Assembly: GCF_017592335.1 (NCBI RefSeq)
Contig: NZ_JACNMP010000011.1
Span: 1-64,000 of the forward strand
Source of the DNA: Pseudaestuariivita rosea
GTDB taxonomy: Bacteria; Pseudomonadota; Alphaproteobacteria; Rhodobacterales; Rhodobacteraceae
DNA length: 64,000 bases
Reading direction: 5' to 3'
The notes under the pieces were generated by a model that saw only the letters and a list, made by a program, of their open reading frames with translations, was not told where the DNA came from and made no database searches. A program made the position numbers and the translations under genes. This document shows positions 54,762 to 63,109 of this stretch, in pieces. How positions within the stretch are numbered: the stretch's first letter is position 1; the number at the start of each line of letters is the position of its first letter.

Positions 54762-55220
54762 TCACGCGTCCCCATTCAATTCCTGCGCCAGCCGGAAACC
54801 GATGCGGACGGGTTCAGGCTGGTCGGTTTCCTTGGGCAGCGCGCGCAGCATGACGTTCAACTGGCTGACATGTTGCACCAATTGTGTCTTCGCTCCGGTC
54901 TCATCGCTGCCGAAAAATGTCACAATATCGGGGTCGAAATAGCCCATGCCTTCGATTTTCAGGATACCGGTGTTGCTGCCGGCAAAGCCCATCGCGATTT
55001 CGTGCTGATTGTCTAGCTGTTCCTCGAAGTTCTTGATATACAAGATAATGCGTTCATAGGCCCATTGTGCCGGGCTTTTCGTTTTCACCGGCTTTTTCAT
55101 CTGCACCGGCAGCGCGACATCGGTGCAGCCTTCGTGATTTGGGTCGGCGTGCACTTCGCGGGCACGTGGCAGGGCATCGCTTTCATAGGCTTCGGCCGAA
55201 GTCTTGATCTGACTGTCCAT
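54762..55220 (-). CDS. DUF6173-like protein
   Basis: 152 residues, soluble. The recognisable core is SPAQWAYERIILYIKNFEEQLD and EIAMGFAGSNTGILKIEGMGYFDPDIVTFFG, which I recall from a Rhodobacterales-conserved family of unknown function. AAGGGA ribosome site. It lies 11 bp from the Lrp regulator gene on the same strand. Confidence 0.6.
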   Translation of the reverse strand: MDSQIKTSAEAYESDALPRAREVHADPNHEGCTDVALPVQMKKPVKTKSPAQWAYERIILYIKNFEEQLDNQHEIAMGFAGSNTGILKIEGMGYFDPDIVTFFGSDETGAKTQLVQHVSQLNVMLRALPKETDQPEPVRIGFRLAQELNGDA

Positions 55221-55231
55221 CTGTTATCCCT

Positions 55232-55696
55232 TCATGTTCCAATCGGTATGGCGGTTGTATCCTTCATGTGTTCCATCACGAAACTGGCCGAAATCTCAGA
55301 CACGGGAACCCGCGCGATCAGCTTCTTGTAAAACCGGTCATAGGCGGCGACATCGGCCACCCGTACGGTCAGCACATAATCCAGATCACCGGTCAGTCGA
55401 TAGGCGCCGACGACCTCGGGCAGATGTCTGACAGTCTGATCAAACTTTGTCATCCAGTCCGCGTCATGCTGGTTGGTTTTGATCAGGACAAAAACCATCT
55501 GCCCCCGATCCAAAGCATCGGCATCCAAAAGTGCTACACGTTTGCGGATGACCCCTGTGTTCTCAAGCTGTTTGATCCGGCGCCAACAGGCGTTGCGCGA
55601 CAGGTGCACATGTTCGGCGATTTCGTCGATACTGACTGAACAATCGTCTTGCAGAATCTTCAATATCTGTTGATCATATTTGTCCAAATCAGCCAT
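55232..55696 (-). CDS. Lrp/AsnC-family transcriptional regulator
   Basis: 154 residues from the ATG at 55696 (adjacent ATG at 55699). N-terminal winged helix-turn-helix (LDKYDQQILKILQDDCSVSIDEIAEHVHLSRNACWRRIKQLE) and C-terminal ACT-like ligand domain ending EISASFVMEHMKDTTAIPI. Probably an amino-acid-responsive regulator. Divergent from the DUF6356 gene. Confidence 0.93.
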   Translation of the reverse strand: MADLDKYDQQILKILQDDCSVSIDEIAEHVHLSRNACWRRIKQLENTGVIRKRVALLDADALDRGQMVFVLIKTNQHDADWMTKFDQTVRHLPEVVGAYRLTGDLDYVLTVRVADVAAYDRFYKKLIARVPVSEISASFVMEHMKDTTAIPIGT

Positions 55697-55793
55697 CATG
55701 TGGAAAATATTCGAATTTCGCGCCAATTTGCAAGGTTATTTGAGATAACATTTCCAGTCTTTGTTTTATCTTCAGATGTAAGGAGGCGCCGCC

Positions 55794-56033
55794 ATGTCAG
55801 ACCAATCCAATCCCGCTGTTTTGAACCTGTTCCTCAAGCATCCCCGCAGCGTGGGTGAAACATATTTCCAGCATATGTGGTTCGCGGCCAGTTTTGCCTT
55901 TTGGCTGATCGTCGCGGGGCTGGCAGCGTTGGTACACGCCGTCATCCCCGCCCTATGCGAAACCACCGCCAGCCAAATCATCCGCCGCCTTCACGCGCGC
56001 ATCGAAAACCGTGGGGCAACGGGGCAGGATTGA
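55794..56033 (+). CDS. DUF6356-family small membrane protein
   Basis: 79 residues with a single hydrophobic helix region (HMWFAASFAFWLIVAGLAALVHAVIPALC) and the family-like start LNLFLKHPRSVGETYFQH. AAGGAGG ribosome site 7 nt before the ATG. Function unknown. Confidence 0.8.
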   Translation: MSDQSNPAVLNLFLKHPRSVGETYFQHMWFAASFAFWLIVAGLAALVHAVIPALCETTASQIIRRLHARIENRGATGQD

Positions 56034-56125
56034 TTTGGAATGACGGATGGATTTTGGCTTTCATGTCATAATCTAATCTGACGACTTATTTTGCTACCGA
56101 AGAAAACGTCGGTAAAAGGCCTCAT

Positions 56126-56509
56126 CTACTTTTGCAAAGGCCCTTCAAGTGGATAACCGTGAATAAGCCGGTACGAGCGGTCATAGTCGATTTCATCCTC
56201 AAGCTGACACGGAACATCATCCGGTAGAACTTCAATGAACATCGCGATTATCTCTTTAAACGCTTCCAAACGATTGGCGTGACGTTCAACATACACCTCG
56301 GCAAAATCAAAATCATTCCTCGCATCTGTGATGACTGTCATTCTGCCTATGCTAGTCCTGTCAAACCATAGATATTGATCTTCATTATCGGTGTGCGTTT
56401 CTAAGCCAAGCAAAGTCCCAAGTTGGTACGCAGTCATGTTCATGCAAGCCATTCGCCTCCCACTACCATCGCGCCATCCCGGAAAAGGGCCCTGCGCCAC
56501 AATCTTCAT
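56126..56509 (-). CDS. Unknown protein in an AT-rich island
   Basis: 127 residues, soluble, acidic. It has IVAQGPFPGWRDGSGRRMACMNMTAYQLGTLLGLE at the start and a DxDF/EVYVERHANRLEAFKEIIAMF helix; no family recognised. AT-rich compared with neighbours and placed beside the dispersed repeat, so probably acquired. Isolated from other genes. Confidence 0.55.
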   Translation of the reverse strand: MKIVAQGPFPGWRDGSGRRMACMNMTAYQLGTLLGLETHTDNEDQYLWFDRTSIGRMTVITDARNDFDFAEVYVERHANRLEAFKEIIAMFIEVLPDDVPCQLEDEIDYDRSYRLIHGYPLEGPLQK

Positions 56510-56628
56510 GTATTTTACTCCTTCAGGACTTTGGTATCTTTATTTGTATGTTGCTTATGTATTTCAACTGAAGAAGGGTCGCTTAGATTTCAGCTCTTCC
56601 GCACATAAATGTCTTTGATTATAGCCGA

Positions 56629-56725
56629 GGGCAGCGACCGGCCCGAGGGTGGGCGAGAAGCGCCCGCCCTGGGGGGCGGGTCGGGCGCTGCCCGGTGGTG
56701 CCCACCGGGCGGGATAAGTGGATAT
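56629..56725 (+). repeat. 97-bp dispersed palindromic repeat, copy 2
   Basis: Inverted relative to the copy at 45169-45265, with five differences in 97 bp. It lies in the 335-bp gene-free stretch 56510-56844, whose remaining sequence is AT-rich and holds nothing else I can name. Its strong internal hairpins could stall polymerase or be a REP-type element. Confidence 0.85.
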
Positions 56726-56844
56726 AGTGCCCGAAATTCTAGAATTACGCTTTAGGCAAGTACTACACTAACTGCAGTGCTGCTAACTCAGAGAAATACG
56801 TTTATCAAATTCGAACTGCGTGATTTCTCACAATTGAAAACCGG

Positions 56845-57885
56845 TTAGCACCTTCGCACCCAAAGCCACGCCCCATCGTCTGACCTTTTGCGCGATACCC
56901 TATCAAGTCGCAAAAGATGGTTAAGGTGCGCAACGGCCTCAACCAGTGCCAGGCCATATTCCGGCCCGCTGATCTGGCGTTTGAAAAGGGCGGGAAAGCA
57001 TTCGGCGGCTGTTTTGGGGGTGCTCAGAAAATCTTCCAGCCGCCTAAGCGCGCCGTGGTGGTTATCGATCAGCTGACGCATCCGCGTGGGCAGCCCCGTA
57101 AAGGGCAGCTTATGACCCCCCAGCACCAGATGACTGTCTTTGGCCAGTGCGCCCAGTCTTTCACAGGATTCCAACCATTCGCTCAGCGGGTCGGCATTTG
57201 GTTCGGTCGCATAAACACCGATGTTCGAACTGATCGACGGAATGATCTGATCGCCCGAGATAACCAGATCGTCATCCAGGCTCCAGAACGTTGCGTGGTC
57301 GGGGGCATGGCCGTGGCCGATGTGAACGGTCCAGCGCCGACCGCCCATATCGACGATATCCCCTTGAGACAGCCGTTCAAACCCAAGGGGCATGGGCGCG
57401 ACGATATCGGCAAAGTTAAAGGGGCGTTCCCTGGCCCGTTGTTCGAAAATATCCCGGTCCATCCCCGCATCACGCCAGAATGTCAGCGTCTCGGCCGTCG
57501 GGCGGTCCTGTTCATCCAGCGTCAGCATGCGCGCGAACAGCCACGCCGTGCGTGTTGTCCAAAGTGGCGCGCTGTGTTCGGTCTGAAACCACCCGGCCAA
57601 GCCGATGTGGTCAGGGTGATGATGGGTTACGATCACACGGTGGACGGGCTTGGCCTTGAAAGGACCGGTCAGCAGGCCATTCCAGATATCTTTGGTGCGC
57701 TTGCTGTTGAAGCCGGTGTCGATCACCGTCCAGCTGTCACCGTCATCCAGAATATAGCAATTTACGTGATCCAGTGCCATGGGCAGGGGCAACCTGACCC
57801 AGAAAATACCATTGGCGACTTCGATTGTGGTTCCCTCGGCCGGCGGTGTTTCCCACGGATACCGCAAGGGCGCCATATCTGTCAT
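56845..57885 (-). CDS. MBL-fold metallo-hydrolase
   Basis: 346 residues. The metallo-beta-lactamase zinc motif HxHxDH is H88-x-H90-x-D92-H93 (VTHHHPDHIGLAG). Later ligand-containing segments are VHIGHGHAPDHATFW and ISGDQIIPSI. A C-terminal helical extension follows. It abuts the acyl-CoA dehydrogenase gene (shared base 57885), so it may act on an acyl-CoA or lactone of the same pathway. Confidence 0.88.
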   Translation of the reverse strand: MTDMAPLRYPWETPPAEGTTIEVANGIFWVRLPLPMALDHVNCYILDDGDSWTVIDTGFNSKRTKDIWNGLLTGPFKAKPVHRVIVTHHHPDHIGLAGWFQTEHSAPLWTTRTAWLFARMLTLDEQDRPTAETLTFWRDAGMDRDIFEQRARERPFNFADIVAPMPLGFERLSQGDIVDMGGRRWTVHIGHGHAPDHATFWSLDDDLVISGDQIIPSISSNIGVYATEPNADPLSEWLESCERLGALAKDSHLVLGGHKLPFTGLPTRMRQLIDNHHGALRRLEDFLSTPKTAAECFPALFKRQISGPEYGLALVEAVAHLNHLLRLDRVSRKRSDDGAWLWVRRC

Positions 57886-59597
57886 CAGGCAGCCAGATCA
57901 TCAGGCGACAGAGCGTAAAGCGCATCCGCCCCTTCGCGCGCATGGGCCAGACAAGCGGCGTGTTCAGGCAGCAGGCGCTTGATATAGAAAGCGGCCCACT
58001 TCGCACGCGATGCATCCCCGGCCATGGCGGCCTTCAGGTGGTAATGCGCGCCCAGGACACGTCCGAAAGCCCGCAGGTACGGCACGGCACCGGCAAAGCG
58101 GTCATTGTAATCCTTCTGCTCGACCATCCATTCGGTCGTCTCACGCAGGGTTTCGGCGGCCTGCCAGACGGCTTCGGCCAGTTCGGGGAACCGGCCACGG
58201 GCTGCTTCGGCGTGATCTTCGATTTCCGAAATCAGGGTAAAGGCCGTTTCGCCGCCATCCATTAACTTGCGCGCCACCAGGTCCATGGCCTGAATGCCAT
58301 TCGTTCCTTCGTAGATCGAGGTGATCATGACATCGCGATAATACTGGGCCGCACCCGTTTCTTCGATAAAGCCCATCCCGCCGTGTACCAGAACGCCCGT
58401 CTGGGTGATCTGAATGCCAGTGTCGGTGCTGAATGCCTTGGCAATCGGCGTCAGGAAAGCCGCGCGGGATTGCCAGGCCTGATCGCCCGTCGCACGACCC
58501 ATATCAATCGCAACCGCACAGGCCGCCGAAATCGCGCGTGCGGCAAAGACATCGGCCTTCATCGTGGTCAGCATCCGACGCACGTCCGCATGGTCAATAA
58601 TGGCCCCTGTTCCGTTCTGGATCATCGATCTGCCCTGCTGGCGATCCATCGAATAGGCCAGCGCATGCTGATAAGCACCATCGCCAACGCCAACACCCTG
58701 GGCGGCCACACCAAGCCGGGCGTTGTTCATCATCGTGAACATCGCGGCCATCCCGTCATGTTCCTGGCCCACCAGCCAGCCGGTGGCGCCATCATACTGC
58801 ATGACCGCGGTTGGCGATCCATGAATGCCCATCTTATGTTCCAGACTGACAACCTTCAGGCTGTTTGACACACCCGCATTGCCATTGTCATCGGGCAGCT
58901 TCTTGGGCACCAGAAACAGGCTGATCCCCTTGGTCCCGGGCGCGCCGTCGGGCAGGCGGGCCAGCACCAGATGGCAGACATTATCAACAAAATCGGCGTC
59001 GCCCCAGGTGATGTAAATCTTTTGCCCGGTGATCGCATAGGTGCCATCACCGTTCGGTTCCGCCTTGCTGCGCAGGGCGCCCACATCCGACCCGGCCTGC
59101 GGTTCGGTCAGGTTCATCGTCCCGCTCCACTCGCCGCTGATCAGCTTGGGCAGATAGGTCGCCTTGATTTCATCGCTGGCGTGATGTTCCAATGCCTCGA
59201 TCTGGCCCTGCGTCAGCAGTGGGTTCAGTTGCAGCGACAGGCAGGACCCCGACATCATTTCATTGATCGCGGTCGTGACGGCCATCGGCAGCCCCATGCC
59301 ACCATATTCCGGATCAGCCGCCGTCCCGATCCAGCCGCCCTCGGCCAAGGCCTTGTACCCCTCGGCAAAGCCGGGCGGGGTGCGCACCACACCGTTTTCC
59401 AGCCGCGCAGGGTTCAGATCACCCACACGGTTCAGGGGCGCCAGAACATCTTCGGCAACGCGGCCCGCTTCGGTCAGGATTGCGTCGGTCAGATCAGAGG
59501 TCGCTTCGGAAAACAGGTCTGTCGCACGAACCTTGTCGAAATCGACGATGTGGTCGAAGATAAACTGATACTCTTTTACCGGTGCGCGGTACGACAT
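57885..59597 (-). CDS. Acyl-CoA dehydrogenase, long AcdA/DmdC type
   Basis: 570 residues, the longer type with an extra C-terminal domain. FAD fold with MNLTEPQAGSDVGALRSKA, TWGDADFVDNVCHLVLAR and the catalytic Glu in IYEGTNGIQAMDL. The subgroup includes DmdC (3-methylmercaptopropionyl-CoA dehydrogenase) of roseobacters. Substrate not decidable here; dmdB and dmdD are not adjacent. GGAGG ribosome site. Operon with the MBL-fold gene. Confidence 0.9.
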   Translation of the reverse strand: MSYRAPVKEYQFIFDHIVDFDKVRATDLFSEATSDLTDAILTEAGRVAEDVLAPLNRVGDLNPARLENGVVRTPPGFAEGYKALAEGGWIGTAADPEYGGMGLPMAVTTAINEMMSGSCLSLQLNPLLTQGQIEALEHHASDEIKATYLPKLISGEWSGTMNLTEPQAGSDVGALRSKAEPNGDGTYAITGQKIYITWGDADFVDNVCHLVLARLPDGAPGTKGISLFLVPKKLPDDNGNAGVSNSLKVVSLEHKMGIHGSPTAVMQYDGATGWLVGQEHDGMAAMFTMMNNARLGVAAQGVGVGDGAYQHALAYSMDRQQGRSMIQNGTGAIIDHADVRRMLTTMKADVFAARAISAACAVAIDMGRATGDQAWQSRAAFLTPIAKAFSTDTGIQITQTGVLVHGGMGFIEETGAAQYYRDVMITSIYEGTNGIQAMDLVARKLMDGGETAFTLISEIEDHAEAARGRFPELAEAVWQAAETLRETTEWMVEQKDYNDRFAGAVPYLRAFGRVLGAHYHLKAAMAGDASRAKWAAFYIKRLLPEHAACLAHAREGADALYALSPDDLAA

Positions 59598-59719
59598 CTT
59601 TGTCCTCCAGGTTATGACATCTTGGCAATTATCGTAAACGCCTATAATAGAATGCCAATTCGCGTGTAAAGTTAGTCAGACGCGCAGTTCACGCAACCAA
59701 TACGCAGCGTCATAGGCTA

Positions 59720-60652
59720 ATGACCCTACGCCTTAACAGCCACAGTCAGTCGATCCAGCGTGCCGCGACCATCCTGAAAGACGGTGGTCTGGTCGCCTTT
59801 CCGACGGAAACGGTCTATGGTCTGGGGGCCGACGCCTGCAACGATCATGCGGTGGCGGGCATATTTCAGGTCAAAGGGCGCCCGTCTTTCAATCCCCTTA
59901 TCGTGCACGTGCCATCCGTCGATATGGCCTCGCAAATCGCGCAGATGTCGGATGCTGCTGAACGCCTGGCCGGCGCCTTCTGGCCCGGACCGCTGACGCT
60001 GGTTCTGCCGGTGAAGATGGATAGACTGTCCAAGCTGGTCACCGCCGGGCTTTCAACAGTGGCCGTCCGCGTGCCAGCGCATCCTGTCGCGCAACAGCTG
60101 CTGCAGCAATTCGGTGGGCCGGTTGCCGCGCCCTCGGCCAATCCCTCCGGGCGCATCAGCCCCACCACCGCCGATCACGTGCTGCAAGGGCTGGATGGCC
60201 AGATCGACGCCGTCATCGACGCGGGCCCCTGCGATGTGGGGCTTGAGTCAACCATCATCGGATTTGATCCAGCACCGACCCTGCTGCGCTCGGGTGGTCT
60301 GCCGGTTGAGGTCATCGAACAGGCCCTTGGCCAACCCCTGCTGCTGCCGGGCACACCGCAGACCCCAAATGCCCCCGGTCAGCTGTCATCCCACTACGCA
60401 CCCAATGCTACCTTGCGTCTGAACGCCACGACACCCGAACCGGGCGAGCTGTTTCTGGGCTTTGGCAAGATGCCCGCCGACCTGAACCTATCACCCGCAG
60501 GTGACCTGACCGAGGCCGCCGCCAACCTGTTCCGCCATCTGCATGATCTGGACGCGCGCGGCGCCGACCGCATCGCCGTCGCACCGATCCCCGAAACCGG
60601 CCTGGGCCGCGCCATCAACGACAGACTTAGACGCGCCGCCGCCCCACGTTGA
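59720..60652 (+). CDS. L-threonylcarbamoyladenylate synthase, Sua5 type
   Basis: 310 residues. N-terminal YrdC/Sua5 domain (GGLVAFPTETVYGLGADACN, KGRPSFNPLIVHV, LSTVAVRVPAHPVA) and a C-terminal Sua5 domain from about residue 215 (PGTPQTPNAPGQLSSHYAPNATLRL). It makes the precursor of t6A tRNA modification. The two-domain architecture is Sua5 rather than short TsaC. Confidence 0.95.
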   Translation: MTLRLNSHSQSIQRAATILKDGGLVAFPTETVYGLGADACNDHAVAGIFQVKGRPSFNPLIVHVPSVDMASQIAQMSDAAERLAGAFWPGPLTLVLPVKMDRLSKLVTAGLSTVAVRVPAHPVAQQLLQQFGGPVAAPSANPSGRISPTTADHVLQGLDGQIDAVIDAGPCDVGLESTIIGFDPAPTLLRSGGLPVEVIEQALGQPLLLPGTPQTPNAPGQLSSHYAPNATLRLNATTPEPGELFLGFGKMPADLNLSPAGDLTEAAANLFRHLHDLDARGADRIAVAPIPETGLGRAINDRLRRAAAPR

Positions 60653-61019
60653 ACCCGCCGCAGTCCCCGACGTGATCCGGGACCTCCTCGCTCATCTTGG
60701 GGCTGACTGTAGCAGGTGGTCGAGTTGTTACATCAAAGAAACGCCACGCACGACAGCCCCTCGCCGCATCGCGTTTCCACGCATACTGCCGATTTAGCGT
60801 CTCACATAGATGGTCACGAACACGGCTCAGATGACGGGACTTATCAGTACGCTTGCCGTTACAACCAGGGCGAAGGATCAAAATGCGGACTTTGTTGCCG
60901 TTGAACTCGTCTTTTCGAACGTCGGCTTTTTCACATGTGCTGAGTGCCTATGGACGCTTAGGTCTTTGCCATGTTTCTTGCTTTACGGAGTAATGCAGGT
61001 AGACGATATCAGAAGCGTT
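60653..61019. other. Gene-free stretch with a palindrome
   Basis: 367 bp. Near its left end GTCCC...GGGAC at 60663-60683 is an imperfect copy of the 45110 palindrome. Short ORFs here lack ribosome sites and family features. Otherwise nothing I can support; possibly eroded sequence next to the broken gene. Confidence 0.5.
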
Positions 61020-61398
61020 CTAAGGTGTGATCCTGATATCGCGTCCGATCCCTCGTCCAACGCTTGCACAGAAATCAAGAATTAAGTCGAGATTGGACTG
61101 TGAGGTGATCTCACTGGGATCAAGGTCAAACTCAATTTCATCTTCGACAAAGAAATGCGTGTTTATTGTAGGCCCGCCAAGGCTGAATCGGAGAAGGTGC
61201 GAATGTTCGACATCTCCTAAGACCAAGTTGGCATCAGTTGGAAGCGGCTTCCTCGCCGTCACGAAAGTATGCAAACCCGCCAAGACTGGGGGTCAAGTGG
61301 AGCAAGCGGTCCCAATCTGAAACCGAGGTATCCAAAACATAGATGTCGCGCAGCGAGCCATCGACATCGAATTCATCGGACAAATCCGAATAGCGCAT
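61020..61398 (-). pseudogene. Frameshifted unknown gene
   Basis: An ATG at 61398 (GAGAGAA upstream) opens a 54-residue frame (MRYSDLSDEFDVDG... GGFAYFRDGEEAASN) ending at 61234. A second frame overlaps it (ORF from 61283) and continues protein-like sequence (PLPTDANLVLGDVEHSHLLRF... DIRITP) to 61020. Together they would make a single ~125-residue soluble protein, broken by a shift near 61235-61260. A sequencing error cannot be excluded. No family recognised. Confidence 0.5.
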
Positions 61399-61529
61399 CG
61401 GAATATTCTCTCAATTAGCGAAGGCGAACCTTAGCAGTCTCCAAAGCCGACATCCATACGCGTCGCAGCATCTGTTAAATTGGGCTCACAATCGACATCC
61501 GGTGCTTCTTACCTAAACCTTAACGCTGC

Positions 61530-61544
61530 AAACTTTCAAAGTTT
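61530..61544. repeat. 15-bp palindrome AAACTTTCAAAGTTT
   Basis: Perfect 7-bp arms around one base, followed 31 bp later by a second CAAAGTTT (61568-61575). It is in the gene-free 512 bp between the frameshifted gene and the secreted protein gene; a candidate protein-binding site. Confidence 0.6.
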
Positions 61545-61603
61545 TCGATTCGATTTTTGTAAAGTTGCAAAGTTTGGCACCGTGCGGTGCGATTTATGAG
61601 ACG

Positions 61604-61905
61604 TTAATGACCCGCGGAAATGGTTAATTCGGGCAGAGTGTTACCGGACCCTATCACTCCCGCGCGCGTTGACATGAAACTTATCCACAGGGTGATTTCG
61701 GGCAAAATCTGTGGGAATCACGAAATCGCAGTAAATCCCGCGAAAAATGTGTAAATTGCACATTTGAATTTCCCCGTTTAGCGGAAAATGTGCAGATTGC
61801 ACATCTGAATTGCCCGGTTTTGTGGAAAATGTGCAAATTGCACATGCGATTTTGGTGTGAAACTGATCCAAACGGCGCGTTAACTTTCATGACGCTGCGT
61901 TGAAT
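61604..61905. other. Palindrome-rich intergenic region with DnaA-box-like site
   Basis: Contains an exact TTATCCACA at 61681-61689 and the three 41-bp repeats, and shares ordered blocks with 45309-45563. No gene product is likely: small minus-strand ORFs across it owe their length to the repeats. Function unknown; origin-like, regulatory and dispersed-element readings are all open. Confidence 0.55.
61747..61869. repeat. Three 41-bp tandem repeats with 17-bp palindromes
   Basis: Units begin at 61747, 61788 and 61829, exactly 41 bp apart. Each opens with ATGTG(C/T)A(A/G)ATTGCACAT; the third is a perfect 8-1-8 palindrome. The rest of the unit (TGAATT...GGAAA) is conserved between units 1 and 2 and decays in unit 3. 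A single similar palindrome is at 45485-45501. Confidence 0.85.
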
Positions 61906-61910
61906 TTGCC

Positions 61911-62264
61911 CTATCGGTCCAGTTTCACCTGATATCCGGTCTCGGACCATCCGGTCACATTACAACGGGCGAAGACCATCACTTCGTTCACACCTTCGGG
62001 AATCACAACGCCGGACAGCGATCGCGTGAACGGCTGTTCCTCAACATGCGGGTGATAGAGCGTGCGCAGGCCAAGGGAAACGCCGTCTGTCGTGCGCACT
62101 TCCCACCCGTCGGCGTAGTGATCCCAGCCTGTGTCGGGGTGGCTGATGGTCACGTCAAAACGCCAGCCGGATGCCGTTTGAACTGCCGTGACATTATCAA
62201 TCGTTGGGTCATCGGCCAGCGCCGGACATCCCAATAAAAACAATATTGTAACGGCTCTAATCAT
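61911..62264 (-). CDS. Small secreted protein of unknown function
   Basis: 117 residues with a signal peptide (MIRAVTILFLLGCPALADD). The mature part is beta-rich (GWRFDVTISHPDTGWDHYADGWEVR, GVVIPEGVNEVMVFARCNVTGWSETGY), suggesting a small Ig-like domain. It overlaps the upstream DUF599 gene by 8 bp, so the two are co-expressed. No family name known to me. Confidence 0.75.
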   Translation of the reverse strand: MIRAVTILFLLGCPALADDPTIDNVTAVQTASGWRFDVTISHPDTGWDHYADGWEVRTTDGVSLGLRTLYHPHVEEQPFTRSLSGVVIPEGVNEVMVFARCNVTGWSETGYQVKLDR

Positions 62265-62958
62265 GATAATCCTCCATCAGGACGGCTCTGGAATGCGATG
62301 CAAATTCACGTCTCCAGATCACCAACACTGTAATCACAGTGGCAACTGCCAAGGCAACCGTCCCCAACAACCAGGTCGCTGCGGCAAAGGAAAAATAGAT
62401 CGACCGCATGCCGCGATTGAACCCGCGTGCGGCTGTTATGTTGATCTCGGCCGCCTTTTCCGCCTGGCTGTAAGCAATTGGATTAGTTGCATCATTCGGA
62501 ACCGAGGCCATAACAATTGAACAATACCCAAACAACCGATGCGCCCAAACAAATTTCAGAAAAGCATTCGTGACAAACAAAAGCATCACCACCAGTTTGA
62601 TCTCGACCACCACCGCCGGTGTCTGATCAATCGCGAAATCATCGGCCAGCATCAGAACCTGTTCGGTATTCCCGATCACCGCAATGCCGCCACCGATGGC
62701 AATCATGCAAGCTGACACAAAAAACGCCGTGCCCTGCCGCAGATTTCCCATGATTTGGGCATCGAAAATTCGCGGTTCGCGGGTGACAAATTCTTTCATC
62801 CAGTTGCGGCGATAGGTGTTCATCAGAATCGACACAGACGGACGTCTGGCCGAGGCACGCTCAATCATGAAACTCATGCCAATCCAGCAGAAAAACAGGG
62901 TAGATACCGCCACTGCGTCCCAGATCGTGAATAGGTTGATGATGTCAGTCAGGATCAT
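62257..62958 (-). CDS. DUF599-family membrane protein
   Basis: 233 residues from the ATG at 62958; longer starts at 63009 or 63030 are possible, as none has a strong ribosome site. Four transmembrane regions (WDAVAVSTLFFCWIGMSFM; TAFFVSACMIAIGGGIAVIG; VEIKLVVMLLFVTNAFLKFVWA; AATWLLGTVALAVATVITVLVI) and the family motif ARGFNRGMRSIYFSF. Function unknown. Confidence 0.82.
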   Translation of the reverse strand: MILTDIINLFTIWDAVAVSTLFFCWIGMSFMIERASARRPSVSILMNTYRRNWMKEFVTREPRIFDAQIMGNLRQGTAFFVSACMIAIGGGIAVIGNTEQVLMLADDFAIDQTPAVVVEIKLVVMLLFVTNAFLKFVWAHRLFGYCSIVMASVPNDATNPIAYSQAEKAAEINITAARGFNRGMRSIYFSFAAATWLLGTVALAVATVITVLVIWRREFASHSRAVLMEDYHD

Positions 62959-63109
62959 GCCGCTATGAATAGGCGGTTTGTTCTGCAATGAAAACAACAG
63001 TTTAGGCATAGCTGCTTTGACGTGTCGCACCCTTGCGGCGCTTAAAGTCTTGCTTATCGCCTAAATTGGTTATATTTTCTTACCAATTTCAGCGTTTGGA
63101 GGGCCGCAA

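Noticed and set aside
60810-61085. 91-residue plus-strand ORF
   Set aside because: No ribosome site and composition unlike a protein. It overlaps the frameshifted minus-strand gene.
61681-61689. Chromosomal oriC
   Set aside because: Only one exact DnaA box was seen and no dnaA, hemE or similar origin neighbours. It is kept only as an origin-like observation, not as a call.
61641-61950. Minus-strand ORFs of 76 and 89 residues over the 41-bp repeats
   Set aside because: Their Cys/Phe-rich repeats are translations of the tandem DNA repeat. No ribosome site.
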